The translations under genes and the position numbers were made by a program. The notes under the pieces were generated by a model. It was not told the DNA's origin. It saw only the letters and a program-made list of their open reading frames with translations, and did no database searches. A stretch of 64,000 bases of DNA from an uncultured Lentisphaeria bacterium (GTDB lineage: Bacteria > Verrucomicrobiota > Lentisphaeria > Victivallales > UBA1829): positions 1-64,000 of the forward strand of contig CAJMAW010000001.1 of NCBI GenBank assembly GCA_905211485.1, written 5' to 3'. The number at the start of each line of letters is the position of its first letter. The first letter of the stretch is position 1. Positions 53,211-62,664 of the stretch are shown here, piece by piece.

Positions 53211-56200
53211 TTATTTGTCTTCCTCCTTGTCGTAAACGGCGCTGTAGTCCTTGACGCGGACCGAGGGCTCGGACTTCTTGAAATCCAGCAGATCGAGTTT
53301 GTTTCTGTTGACTTCGATTCCGATGCCGCGGAGTTTGATCGGCATGTCGATCTTCTTGTTTCCGCCTTCGGAGACCCACTGCTCGGAGACTGGTCCGGGG
53401 CTGTGGTCGTTGAAGAGATCGGTATCGCGGAGAGGATGCGCCACGAAGTTCCATCCGTCGAAGTTGACGGAGAGATTTCCTGGCCAGTCAAGGATGTCGC
53501 ATCCCCATCCGGAGGTGCTGAGAGTCTTCCAGACTTCGCCTTCCGCATCTTCGATTTCAAAGAGGATCCGTCCCCAGCTGGAGTTTCCTTTCACCCAGAC
53601 TCCGACCGCGGCGGGATTGCCTTCGACGGGAACGGGTTCCTTGAACATCAGGTGGGTGTATTCCGAGATGTATTTCCCGGTGTCCTTGTTTTTGGAGAGG
53701 TCCAGAGTCGCCTCGATGCAGTCTCCTTTTTCCTCGTCCTTGACCGCCTTCACGATGAAATCGGAGGGTTTGGTGATCGGGAGGAATTTGGTGTGCGTGC
53801 TTTCATAGCTCTTGTCCGGAGCGGCGGTGATGCCGTCGAGCGAGCTGAGGGGGGCGACGACTTTGGATTTTGCGGCGCGAGCCTCGTCCTTCGGGAACGC
53901 TCTGTCAAGAATCGAGACCGATTTCACTCCCTTGTCCGAGAGCAGATAGACCGGAGACGTTCCCGCATCCACGGTGATCTCATTTCCGGACTTCCTGCTT
54001 TCCGCCCCATACATCGTGAATTCCCTGACGGACGCTTTCCCGTTGAATTCAACCTTGAATTTCACCGTCCCGCGGGAAGCCCAGAGCGCGATGGCCTTCT
54101 GGCCGTCTGCGCGATTGAATTCCAGAGCATAGACCGTGGTGGATCCGGTCGGGATCTGACGGTTGAATTTGACGCGGTCAAACACATTGGTCAGCGCCGC
54201 ATACGCTACATACGCGCGTTTCGGATACACATACGGCCCGCGGGTGATGATTCCGCTTCCGCCCCAGAGTCCGTTGTAGTATCCGCTGGAACAGTCGAAG
54301 AAGATCCCGGGGCTGATCAGGAAGAAATCATTGGCCAGGGAGATCAGCACGTCGCGCATATACCATTCCGCCTGCTGCTGTTCCCCCATGTCGCGTTCGC
54401 AGCGGTAGGTGAATTCCCAGGATCCGTTCGCGGGGATTTTCCGCTTGCCGAGCTTTTCGGCAATGTCCTTGGAAATCATCATGCCCTGGAAACCGACTTC
54501 CTGCAGCTTTTCCGGGACAATGACCTGCGAAGGCGTTTCGATCCCGATGTAGTCATAGTACTGCGGATCGGCTCCTCCGCGCAGCGGGAGTGTGGTAGCT
54601 CCGATGGAAGCGCTGCTGTTCCCGATCTGGATTTTCAGTTTCGGGAAATGCTTCCGGATGATTTTGCCGGCGGCGTTGATGTACTTTCCGAGGTTTTCCG
54701 CACGCTCTTTGAGCGCCGGATCGGAAGGCACGTCCATGTTGAGCATTTCTTCCGGAATACCGTAGCCGGGAGCGGTTTCATGCCAGATGAGGATGTGATC
54801 GGATTTCGGGCGTTTGTCCAGATTTTCCTGAATCGTCATCCTGGCATATTCCTCGCCGGAGACGGTGATCCTCTTTTTCGGATCCTTCGGATCGCGGATC
54901 TGTTTTTCCTTGAACTCGCCCGTTGCGGGGTCGAGATCTCTGATTCCGAGGGGGAACATCAGATTCAGCGTGGTGGTGACGTTGAAACGGTCCATTTCCT
55001 CCTGGGAAAGTTTCGCAGTTGCCCAGCTGGCCTTGCGGATTCCGGCTTTCTGGAACAGGGGACCGGCGACTTCAAAATCGCCGAGACTGCCGTGTGCGTC
55101 GAACCACCATGTCGCAAAGGGGGAGGTGTATTTATCCGCTTTGCGTTCGTCTTTCGCAAGAATGGCGAAGCGCGCCGGATGTGTCAGAATCACGTTGCCT
55201 TTTTCATCGGCAAGAGTCATGTTCAGGTCGAAGTACCCGACTTTGTCTTTCGGAAGGGAGATTTTGAGGGTTTTCTCCTCTCCGGCTTTGGCGAACTGCC
55301 AGTCAGCGGAAGAGCCCGCGACTTTTTTCACGTCAGCGTCAAACGCTTCCCAGACCAGTTTCCCTTTGGCCGGACGCAGAGACTTCAGCACTACCGATGT
55401 CTCCGGATTTTCCGCCTGGGTGAAGACGTTCCCCGGCTGTTTCTGCTCGATATCCATCAGAATCGGCGCCTGCTCCAGCGTGATTCCGAAGATCTGCACC
55501 GCACTTGTGGAATACGGCGTGGGTTTCCCCGTGCGGTCGATCTGTTCAAAGTTCTCCCACGGTTTCCCGAAGAAGTCCAGGTTGAGATGCTTTTGTCTTG
55601 CGGGAAGATCCAGCACGCTTCCCGTCCCGAGTTCAATCTCGGCAAGATAGAGCGGTGTTTCCACGCCTTTGATCTTCACGCTTCCGACCTGTTTCATGTT
55701 GGCGGGCAGGGCTTCTCCCTTGCGCGGGAAGACGGTGTGCGTATCGGCCATCATGTTCTGGCCGCTTCCATTCGGGTAGATGTAGTATCCGATGCGAGTC
55801 GTCAGGAACGGATCCTTTGCGGGGTCGGGATCCACGGCGCAGAGGATCCAGGCCTTGGTATAGTCAGCCGGAGGAAGCAGGTAATGCACTTCGCTCAGGA
55901 GTCCGTCGAAGGGCGAACGTCCCAGATATTCCTCGACTTCCAGCGCCCATTCCCCCATTCCCTGGCGTGCAATGCCGACATCGGAGGAATGTTCCGGGGA
56001 TGCCACGAACATCGGAATCCCGTTTATATTCGAAAAACCCTCTTTCAGACTGCTTTGCGCATCAACGAATGCCTTGGCTTTCGGCCGGGCGGTGATGTCA
56101 AGCGGATAGTATTTCGGATCGGCTTTCAGGGCCGGGGAATCCGAACGGGCGTCCTTGTAGGAGGCACCCTTCTTGAAGAAGAACTCTGCACTCTGCAAGG

Positions 56201-57338
56201 CTGCGCCCTTGTCGTTCAGGATTCCCGCGTAAGAGCCGTCCAGGAAGAGCCGGGTATTCTGACCGTCCCGGCGGAATTCGATGCGGAGGGGATGTTCCGA
56301 GGCTTTCGGCAGTTTCTCCCAGTCGCGGATGATGTCCACATATTCCGGAACGACGCTGTAGCTGCTGTGATAGCGCCGCAGAAGGGGGCGGACATAAACG
56401 TTCTGAAGAAGATTCTTATCTCCTTTGACACTCAGGAAAGCATCAGGCAGATCGATTTTCGTTCCTTTCGCCTGTTCGCCGACAGGGGCCATCAGGGAAT
56501 GCTTCCGGATCCCTTCTGTGTTGATGGAAAGTTCCGTCTCCGTCCCGTCGCTCCACTTGAGAATTCCTTTGACCGCATCCTTTTCCGTTCCCGTGATCAC
56601 GGTGATTCCTCCGGCTTTTTCAGGACGGATGGTCACGGGAGTGCTTTCCGATGCGGCTGTCTGGAATCCTTTTTTGTCCGTCAGACTTTTCAGGGAGGCT
56701 GTCAGATCCAACACGCTGCTGTCCTTCAGTGCCCCGGGGCTGCGGAGAAGGAAATGCGATACCGCAAACTGTTTCTCCGGTTCCGCAAAAATATTGAAGC
56801 CCTTCAGCTGGAAGGAACCCAATGCGGCAGTGAAGAGTTTTTTATACTGTCTGTCCGCAGTCACATAGACATCCAGTTTGCCTCCGGAGAATTTGAGAGC
56901 CGCCTTTTCCCATTGTCTGGTCCGATGCGGCACCTGGAAGGCCGTTTTGGCTGTGTCGAGCGACACTTCCTTCGGGGTGAAGACAACGACTTTATCCTTG
57001 CCGTCCGCTCCCTTCAGATATACTTTGAATTCTCCCTTGTCGTTATTGAAGCGGAAATCGAAAAGCAGATCGAAGGCGGAAAGGGTTTTCCCGGCAGCTC
57101 CTTGAAAATCCTTGAAGATGAATCCGGGTTCCTTTGCATTGACATTCAGTTCCGCATTGTCCGCCCAGATCGGATCGTTGCCGACCGAGAATCCTTTCCC
57201 CTCCGGACACAACGGCGCCTGTTCCGTGTAGTTCCGGAAGTTCTCCCGGAAATACTCGGCGGGTTCCGCTGCTGAGAGGTACGGAATGACAGGGAGTGAA
57301 AGTCCTGCAAGCAGAATCGCATTGCAAATCTTCGGCAT
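53211..57338 (-). CDS. Very large secreted protein with glycosidase-like barrel and jelly-roll modules
   Basis: A 1375-residue protein with a signal peptide (ICNAILLAGLSLPVIPYLSAA, cleaved near residue 24). Residues 25-760 are mostly beta-rich and include sugar-binding-like modules (AVSHFLLRSPGALKDSSV; DVYVTADRQYKKLF). Residues about 760-1100 look like a TIM-barrel glycosidase: WWFDAHGSLGDFEVAGPLFQ, LIWHETAPGYG with a candidate acid Glu, and YIGIETPSQVI with a second Glu, then VYALEFNRADGQKAIALWAS. The C-terminal 200 residues resemble a galactose-binding fold (AVGVWVKGNSSWGRILFEI). I cannot assign a GH family. It is monocistronic with its own strong terminator, so probably a dedicated extracellular enzyme or polysaccharide-binding protein. 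Confidence 0.72.
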   Translation of the reverse strand: MPKICNAILLAGLSLPVIPYLSAAEPAEYFRENFRNYTEQAPLCPEGKGFSVGNDPIWADNAELNVNAKEPGFIFKDFQGAAGKTLSAFDLLFDFRFNNDKGEFKVYLKGADGKDKVVVFTPKEVSLDTAKTAFQVPHRTRQWEKAALKFSGGKLDVYVTADRQYKKLFTAALGSFQLKGFNIFAEPEKQFAVSHFLLRSPGALKDSSVLDLTASLKSLTDKKGFQTAASESTPVTIRPEKAGGITVITGTEKDAVKGILKWSDGTETELSINTEGIRKHSLMAPVGEQAKGTKIDLPDAFLSVKGDKNLLQNVYVRPLLRRYHSSYSVVPEYVDIIRDWEKLPKASEHPLRIEFRRDGQNTRLFLDGSYAGILNDKGAALQSAEFFFKKGASYKDARSDSPALKADPKYYPLDITARPKAKAFVDAQSSLKEGFSNINGIPMFVASPEHSSDVGIARQGMGEWALEVEEYLGRSPFDGLLSEVHYLLPPADYTKAWILCAVDPDPAKDPFLTTRIGYYIYPNGSGQNMMADTHTVFPRKGEALPANMKQVGSVKIKGVETPLYLAEIELGTGSVLDLPARQKHLNLDFFGKPWENFEQIDRTGKPTPYSTSAVQIFGITLEQAPILMDIEQKQPGNVFTQAENPETSVVLKSLRPAKGKLVWEAFDADVKKVAGSSADWQFAKAGEEKTLKISLPKDKVGYFDLNMTLADEKGNVILTHPARFAILAKDERKADKYTSPFATWWFDAHGSLGDFEVAGPLFQKAGIRKASWATAKLSQEEMDRFNVTTTLNLMFPLGIRDLDPATGEFKEKQIRDPKDPKKRITVSGEEYARMTIQENLDKRPKSDHILIWHETAPGYGIPEEMLNMDVPSDPALKERAENLGKYINAAGKIIRKHFPKLKIQIGNSSASIGATTLPLRGGADPQYYDYIGIETPSQVIVPEKLQEVGFQGMMISKDIAEKLGKRKIPANGSWEFTYRCERDMGEQQQAEWYMRDVLISLANDFFLISPGIFFDCSSGYYNGLWGGSGIITRGPYVYPKRAYVAYAALTNVFDRVKFNRQIPTGSTTVYALEFNRADGQKAIALWASRGTVKFKVEFNGKASVREFTMYGAESRKSGNEITVDAGTSPVYLLSDKGVKSVSILDRAFPKDEARAAKSKVVAPLSSLDGITAAPDKSYESTHTKFLPITKPSDFIVKAVKDEEKGDCIEATLDLSKNKDTGKYISEYTHLMFKEPVPVEGNPAAVGVWVKGNSSWGRILFEIEDAEGEVWKTLSTSGWGCDILDWPGNLSVNFDGWNFVAHPLRDTDLFNDHSPGPVSEQWVSEGGNKKIDMPIKLRGIGIEVNRNKLDLLDFKKSEPSVRVKDYSAVYDKEEDK

Positions 57339-57832
57339 GTTACTCTCTCTCTTTCTCTCTAGATTGTTTACTTGGGGACTCTTTGATTTATTTTTAGAAA
57401 AACACGTGAAAGGATAGCTCTGATTTTTCCTTTTTTCAAATCAAAAATTCTTTTCTTCAATTCTTTTTTTCAGAAATCTGTCATGGTCAGACGAAAAATC
57501 TGTATCTGAATCCGCCTTCTTCCCAAGTCTCGGCTCGTCTTTCCTGAAGATCCGGGAAGATTGCATGAAAATGCGAAAATTAGATTCCTGACACGAAGCG
57601 GGACGAAGCGGGACGGGAAAGAACAAATCCCTGTTGGTGCATGTGTGTGCTGCCTGGCAGGAAGAATACCCGGGCTCTTTCTTCCTTTTCCCTCTTTTCC
57701 CCTCCACCACCGTTTCTGCGCGCGGGGGGACGTAAGGGAAGGAAAAGGTCCTTTCATTCAAGACAGTGAATCTGAGTAAAAGATGAATAGAGAGAGGCGA
57801 ATACGATCATCGTAAATAAGGTGGATATTGCC
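57339..57832. other. Intergenic region, no gene recognised
   Basis: These 494 bases hold a CT dinucleotide-rich stretch (57343-57361) just before the large gene's start, where GAGAG may serve as its ribosome-binding site. There is also a tandem decamer CGAAGCGGGA twice at 57594-57613. The stretch includes the promoter of the 1375-residue gene and the 3' end of the permease transcript. No convincing terminator was found. Confidence 0.4.
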
Positions 57833-59026
57833 TCAGCCTGCTTTGCGGATGAGGAAGAACCATCCGTACAGGGCGAATGCCACCGTCGGTGCCAGTCCTC
57901 CAACGATGGGGGGGAGGATTCCCTGCTTGCCGAGCAGCATGAAGACTTCCGTCATGATCTGGTACAGCACAATGATTCCCACGGCGGCGGTGATGGCTGT
58001 AAAGATTCCGGAACGTTCATTTTTCGCAGCAAGAGGAAGTGCCAGAAATACACAGAGAAAACAGACCCACGGGAATGCCAGACGGTAATAAAAGATTGTT
58101 GTGTAAATGTTTCTCAGTGTCGGAGCCATGTTTTTACTGCTTTGGAGAATATCGTAAATGATCCAGGTAGGCAATTCCTCCGGGGGTTTGATGGAGTTGA
58201 TGATGTTGTCTGGCGTTTCAGGAATTTCATCTCTGGAAATGGTGAGTTTTTCGAGTTCTTCAGGCTGTCCGGGCAGATAGAACTGGCTGTAAGGGGTGCG
58301 GAGCACTCCTTTGAATTCCCAGCCTTTTCCTTCAATGAAGCGGGCTTCCTCCGCGCGGATGTCCTGAGAGAGAACCTGACGGCCTTCCGATTCGCCGGTC
58401 CCGTCCACATAAATTTTCAGGATGATGTTTTTCTGGACTCCCTCCGCATCAAATTCCTGAAAAAGCCAATCTCTTTTCTTGTCGCTGCTCCGGTACTGAA
58501 GCATGCTGTGCATCCATTTCTCGTAATCGGGGTTCTGCACGGTTTCGATGAGAATGGTCGATTCCCGTTCGCAGTCCGGCACCACCTTTTCGTTGAACCA
58601 GAAATTCACCAGAGTGACCGCGAACGCTACCATATAGATCGGAAATGCGGAACGGAAGAGGGAAATCCCTGAGGCTCTCATCGCCGTGATTTCCCTGTGC
58701 CTCCCGAAATTCGCCAGCGTGTACATGCACGAGAGCAACACAGTGATCGGAAGAATGAACCGGATGTTCCCAGGCATCTTCAGTATAAAATACCTTGCTG
58801 CCAGAGACACGGGCGACTTATGATCCAGAAATTCGTTCAGGTCGTTGAACATGTCTCCCACCAGAAACAGCAGACAGAAAGCAAAGAGCAGCGCTGTGAA
58901 CGGCACCAGAAATTCGCGCAGGACGTAAAAGTCCAGAATCGGCATCTGGCTGAATGTTCTCGGCGTATTGCTCAAATATTTGAGGGATGGACTGTTTCTG
59001 TTGTTCAATGGATTCTTTCCCGCCAT
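57833..59026 (-). CDS. LptF/LptG-family permease (LPS export)
   Basis: A 397-residue YjgP/YjgQ-family protein. Three N-terminal helices (VPFTALLFAFCLLFLVGDMF; ARYFILKMPGNIRFILPITV; ISLFRSAFPIYMVAFAVTLV), a periplasmic jelly-roll of about 170 residues, and three C-terminal helices (LAFPWVCFLCVFLALPLAAK; FTAITAAVGIIVLYQIMT) match the family. It forms the membrane part of the LptB2FG machine that extracts LPS from the inner membrane. Only one such gene is seen, so its F or G identity is uncertain. A candidate promoter (TTGCGA, 16 bases, TATCTT) lies at 59065-59092. Confidence 0.88.
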   Translation of the reverse strand: MAGKNPLNNRNSPSLKYLSNTPRTFSQMPILDFYVLREFLVPFTALLFAFCLLFLVGDMFNDLNEFLDHKSPVSLAARYFILKMPGNIRFILPITVLLSCMYTLANFGRHREITAMRASGISLFRSAFPIYMVAFAVTLVNFWFNEKVVPDCERESTILIETVQNPDYEKWMHSMLQYRSSDKKRDWLFQEFDAEGVQKNIILKIYVDGTGESEGRQVLSQDIRAEEARFIEGKGWEFKGVLRTPYSQFYLPGQPEELEKLTISRDEIPETPDNIINSIKPPEELPTWIIYDILQSSKNMAPTLRNIYTTIFYYRLAFPWVCFLCVFLALPLAAKNERSGIFTAITAAVGIIVLYQIMTEVFMLLGKQGILPPIVGGLAPTVAFALYGWFFLIRKAG

Positions 59027-59110
59027 TTTTTAGAGAAATTGGATGCTTTCCCACGCTTCCCGGTAAGATAGCGCATTTTTCCATTTTCGCAACCCCCGGC
59101 ATCCGGTTTT

Positions 59111-59152
59111 GAAAATAAAAAAGACGTTCCCGGAAATCTCCGAGAACGTCTT
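59111..59152 (-). terminator. Intrinsic terminator of rpsU
   Basis: On the minus strand AAGACGTTC pairs with GAACGTCTT (9 bp, inner mismatched loop of 14), and the transcript continues TTTTATTTTC. It lies about 100 bases after the rpsU stop. Confidence 0.85.
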
Positions 59153-59253
59153 ACCCGCCATTCCTTTTTCTCTCCGTCCGGCTTTTTCCCCATGGGGGGA
59201 GAAAAGATTCGGGGGAAAATCAGGAAGGCTGCTTTTTTCACCTGGGGGAAGGC

Positions 59254-59421
59254 TCAGCCTCTGCGGCGCTGTGAACGGCGCTTTTTTTCGCTGGGCTTTT
59301 CGAAGTGCCTCCGGTTGCGGAGTTCCTTCAGGGTTCCTTCCTTGTCGAGCTTTTTCTTCAGCCGGCGCAGGGCGCGGTCGATCGGCTCGCCTTTTTTCAG
59401 ACGGACTTCCGTTGCTTCCAT
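59254..59421 (-). CDS. rpsU: 30S ribosomal protein S21
   Basis: A 55-residue basic protein starting [20 protein letters not shown] and ending [10 protein letters not shown], with [20 protein letters not shown] in the middle: a clear bS21 of usual length. It helps mRNA binding on the small ribosomal subunit. A G-rich Shine-Dalgarno (GGGGGGTGA) lies about ten bases before ATG 59421. It is 156 bases downstream of rpoD on the same strand and probably co-transcribed, ending at the terminator at 59111-59152. The classical rpsU-dnaG-rpoD order is reversed and dnaG is absent. Confidence 0.97.
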   Translation of the reverse strand: MEATEVRLKKGEPIDRALRRLKKKLDKEGTLKELRNRRHFEKPSEKKRRSQRRRG

Positions 59422-59577
59422 ATTCTTTTGTTCACCCCCCTTCAGAAACTGAATCTATTCATGGGCTTGTATCCCGTTTCCCTTTTTTCTTCAGTGAGAG
59501 GGAAGAAAAAAGGGCTTTCTGTTCTTTTTCTGTATCTCAAAGTCTGTATGTCAAACACGCAAAAACAAAAATGATTA

Positions 59578-62460
59578 TTATTCGTTGGCGAAACCGGCTT
59601 CGTCCGCGAGCATTGCGCGGAGCTTGCTTAGAGCCTGGTTCTGGATCTGCCGGACACGTTCCCGGGTGCGTCCGATTTCCTGGCTGACTTCCTCCAGAGT
59701 TCGGGAACGGGCTCCGTCGAGTCCGAAACGCATTTTCAGGATCATCCGTTCGCGTTCGTCCAGATCGCGCAGAAGATCCATCAGGCGGCCGACGGATTCC
59801 ACATCACTGAGAATCCGGTCCGGTGTCATGGCTCCGCGGTCGGGAATAATATCCTGGAATTCTCCGTCTTCCCCCTGCTGGATGGGGTCGTGCAGAGAGA
59901 AGGTCCGCAGATCTGCAAGACGAAGACCCGCCACGGTTCTTTCACTGTAGTCCAGGTTTTCTGCAATTTCGGCGTCGGTCGGTTCGCGCCCGAGTTTTTC
60001 CGTGAGCTTCATCCGGACGGATTTGATTTTGTTGATCTTCCCCGCCGACTGCACAGGAATGCGGATGGTGCGGCTCTGATTCGCCAGCGCACGGCGCATG
60101 GACTGTTTGATCCACCAGGCCGCATACGAACTGAATTTCGCTCCTTTCGCGGGATCGAATTTCTCCACCGCACGCATCAGACCGATATTCCCTTCGGAAA
60201 TCAAATCCAGAAGCGGAAGCCCCAGGCCCTTGAAGTCGTGCGCAATTTTGACGACAAGACGGAGATTCGCCTTGATCAGCGTTGCTCTCGCCTTGTCGTG
60301 GGCAATGTTGTCCTCGCCGTGGATCATCGCAGCAAGGTCCACTTCCTGATCCTTGGTCACCAGATCGATCTGGCCGATGTCGTGCATATACACTTTCATC
60401 GTGTCGTTTTTGGTCACCGAACCGTGTTTCGCGGCGACCTTCGCATTTTTCCGGTCCAGAGAAAGATCTTTTTCAGCGTTCTGAAGATCTAGCGAATTCA
60501 GGTCAATGTCGATATCCTCGATCACGGGTTCTTCCTCGGTCCGGGGAGAATCAATCTGCTTTTCCACTTCAATGTCGACAAGCAGTTTCTCAGGCACTTT
60601 GACTTTTTTCGGAGGTCTGGGCGGCGGAACTGAAGAGGGCATTCCCCCCTCCTTCTCAGCCGTCTTCGCGGGCTTGTCCTTCCCGTCTTTCGCTTCCGCC
60701 GGAAGCGATGAAGATGAGGGCGCTGCTGTTTCGGCAGAAGCTGCGGAAGCCGTCTTCCCTGTCTTTTTTGCCGGGGCGGGAGCGGCATCGGCTTCTTTGC
60801 CGCCTGCGGATGATGCGGACGGAACAGACTTCTCTTTTTTCGTTTCCTGCTTCTGTTCCCGGACAGGCAAATTTTCCTGCGAGGACTTTCCCTCTTTTTT
60901 CAGAGAAGCCTGATCTGCCTGGGACTTCTTCGCCGTCTGCTTTGCAGGCGCGGAGCCCTGAACGGGAGACGAGGAAGCTTCCGGAACGTCTTTCCCCCCG
61001 TCCGACGATGCCGGAGAACTGCTGCTTCCCCCTGCCTTTTTCTTTGTCCTGAGCTCCGCAGCTCCGGCTTCCTGCCGATTCTGAGCGGCAGCAACAGAAG
61101 GAAGAAGGCCTTCCATCTGTTTCTTCCCGGACTTCTTCGCGTTTTTCGGCGACACGGCGGACCCGTCGGATTTTTTCTGGTTCTGAAGAGTTTCTTCCGG
61201 ATCTTTCGAGACCGTCTTTCCCGCGTTTCCGTTTTTTTGAACGGCGGCGCGGGGAGAAGCGGTTTCCAGATCTTTCCCCGCTTTCTTTCCCGTATCCTTC
61301 CCGCTTTTCTTCGAGCGGGAAGAATCTTCGGCTCCGGAAGAGGAAGAGTCCTTCGACTCTGTTTCCGGACTTGCCTGAACAGGCGGGACAGCGGCCTTGC
61401 CCTTCTGCGTTCTCCCGGCTTTCAGATCCGGAACGGCAGACGCCCCGTCAGACTTTTTCTGGTTCTGAAGAGTTCCTTCCGGGTCTTTTGAGACCGCCGT
61501 TCCCGTGTTTCCAGCTTTCTTCTGAACGGCGGACTGGAGAGAGAAGACGGGCTTCTGATCTTTTTCCGCTTTCTTCTTCGTTTCTTTTTTTTCAGTCTTG
61601 CCGGTTTCGGAAGGAGTCTGGAGCGGAGCCGCCGCAGGACTCCCCTTCTGTTTTTTCCCAGTTTTCGGAGCCGGGGGGGCAGCCGACACGACGGAAGCGG
61701 AGTGCGACGCTGCGGCAGGAGAAACAGATTTTTCCGGAACGCTCCTGCTCTTCTTCTTGCCGTCATTCAGATTCCGGGCCGCAGAGAGAGTGGAGGTATC
61801 CTTTTTTTTCTCTGTCTTTTTTTTCTCTGTCTTTTCCGGTTTTTCTTTGCCTTTTTCCGTTTTTCCTGTCCCGGGGAGAGCGGCAGAAGTTTTCTGCATC
61901 TTTTTTTGTGCCGGGGAGGAGGATTTCACTTCATTTTCCGGTTCCGGCGATTTTCTTTTCTGTGCATTCTGGGCAGCCGGGGGTACTTTGACTTTGACTT
62001 TCGCCTCCGCCGCGGCTTTTTTTCCGGCTGCGGGGACCGATGCGGCTGCTTCCTGTTTCCTTCCTGTGCCTTTCCCGGTGGATTTTTCAGATGCGGAGGA
62101 AACGCTTGCGGTATTTTCTCTGCTGTTTTCCTTCTTCGTTTTCTCAGCGGTTTTCGTTTTTTCAGCGGGGACTGCTGTCTTGGAAACGGCCTTGCTCTTT
62201 TTCGCCGCTGCAGGCTGTTTTTCTACGGAACTCTGCACGGCGGGACGTTTTGAGGATGCTGTTTTTTCTGTTTTTTTCTGTTCAGAAGTCATGGAAGCGG
62301 ATTTTTTCACAGGAGCCTCCTGTGTCTTTTTTGAGGGCGCGGCAGGGGGCACAAGCGGAGTTTTTTTCACAGCGGTCTGCGAAAGTTTTTTTTCTGACAC
62401 AGTCGGTTTTTCTTTAGAGGAAACAACCTTCTTCTTCTGGGAATCCGAAGCAGATTTCAT
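59578..62460 (-). CDS. rpoD: Primary RNA polymerase sigma factor with a ~620-residue Lys/Ala/Ser/Pro-rich N-terminal extension
   Basis: A 960-residue sigma-70. The last about 330 residues are a standard RpoD/SigA: region 1.2 (DTMKVYMHDIGQIDLVTKDQ), region 2 (NLRLVVKIAHDFKGLGLPLL; DLISEGNIGLMRAVEKFDP; KFSSYAAWWIKQSMRRALA), region 3 (REPTDAEIAENLDYSERTVA) and region 4 (LEEVSQEIGRTRERVRQIQN). Residues 1-620 are a disordered, highly basic low-complexity extension (SEKKLSQTAVKKTPLVPPAA; KKTEKKKDTSTLSAARNL), histone H1-like, with a long internal duplication containing KDPEGTLQNQKKSDG and KDPEETLQNQKKSDG. Region 1.1 is not recognisable. ATG 62460 has AAGGAG about 12 bases upstream. Confidence 0.93.
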   Translation of the reverse strand: MKSASDSQKKKVVSSKEKPTVSEKKLSQTAVKKTPLVPPAAPSKKTQEAPVKKSASMTSEQKKTEKTASSKRPAVQSSVEKQPAAAKKSKAVSKTAVPAEKTKTAEKTKKENSRENTASVSSASEKSTGKGTGRKQEAAASVPAAGKKAAAEAKVKVKVPPAAQNAQKRKSPEPENEVKSSSPAQKKMQKTSAALPGTGKTEKGKEKPEKTEKKKTEKKKDTSTLSAARNLNDGKKKSRSVPEKSVSPAAASHSASVVSAAPPAPKTGKKQKGSPAAAPLQTPSETGKTEKKETKKKAEKDQKPVFSLQSAVQKKAGNTGTAVSKDPEGTLQNQKKSDGASAVPDLKAGRTQKGKAAVPPVQASPETESKDSSSSGAEDSSRSKKSGKDTGKKAGKDLETASPRAAVQKNGNAGKTVSKDPEETLQNQKKSDGSAVSPKNAKKSGKKQMEGLLPSVAAAQNRQEAGAAELRTKKKAGGSSSSPASSDGGKDVPEASSSPVQGSAPAKQTAKKSQADQASLKKEGKSSQENLPVREQKQETKKEKSVPSASSAGGKEADAAPAPAKKTGKTASAASAETAAPSSSSLPAEAKDGKDKPAKTAEKEGGMPSSVPPPRPPKKVKVPEKLLVDIEVEKQIDSPRTEEEPVIEDIDIDLNSLDLQNAEKDLSLDRKNAKVAAKHGSVTKNDTMKVYMHDIGQIDLVTKDQEVDLAAMIHGEDNIAHDKARATLIKANLRLVVKIAHDFKGLGLPLLDLISEGNIGLMRAVEKFDPAKGAKFSSYAAWWIKQSMRRALANQSRTIRIPVQSAGKINKIKSVRMKLTEKLGREPTDAEIAENLDYSERTVAGLRLADLRTFSLHDPIQQGEDGEFQDIIPDRGAMTPDRILSDVESVGRLMDLLRDLDERERMILKMRFGLDGARSRTLEEVSQEIGRTRERVRQIQNQALSKLRAMLADEAGFANE

Positions 62461-62635
62461 CAGCTGCTTTTTCTCCTTGCACTATTTCCTGTTGCGCAAT
62501 TGCCTTTTTATGATGGACTGTTATATTGTTGTCCGTTTCTTTTCTACGGCGGAGAAGCATCTTTTTTTCCCCCCCCCCCTCTTTTTTTCCGGGGGGAATC
62601 CGCACGGGAAAGAAGCAGAAAAACAACAGGGACAG

Positions 62636-62664
62636 TTCGCACATATAAAACCATATTATATAAT
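62636..62664 (+). promoter_or_regulatory. Candidate promoter of mfd overlapping its first ATG
   Basis: TTCGCA (62636-62641) and a perfect TATAAT (62659-62664) are 17 bases apart on the plus strand. The -10 overlaps the ATG at 62663, so if used, translation must begin later (GTG 62684). The 62461-62635 stretch has an 11-C run and no gene. Confidence 0.45.

Noticed and set aside
53160..57275. A 1371-residue open frame on the plus strand, almost fully antisense to the 1375-residue gene
   Set aside because: It has no ribosome-binding site, no signal peptide and no family resemblance. The minus-strand gene has a signal peptide and a terminator. The long antisense frame follows from codon bias that avoids stops in the mirrored frame.
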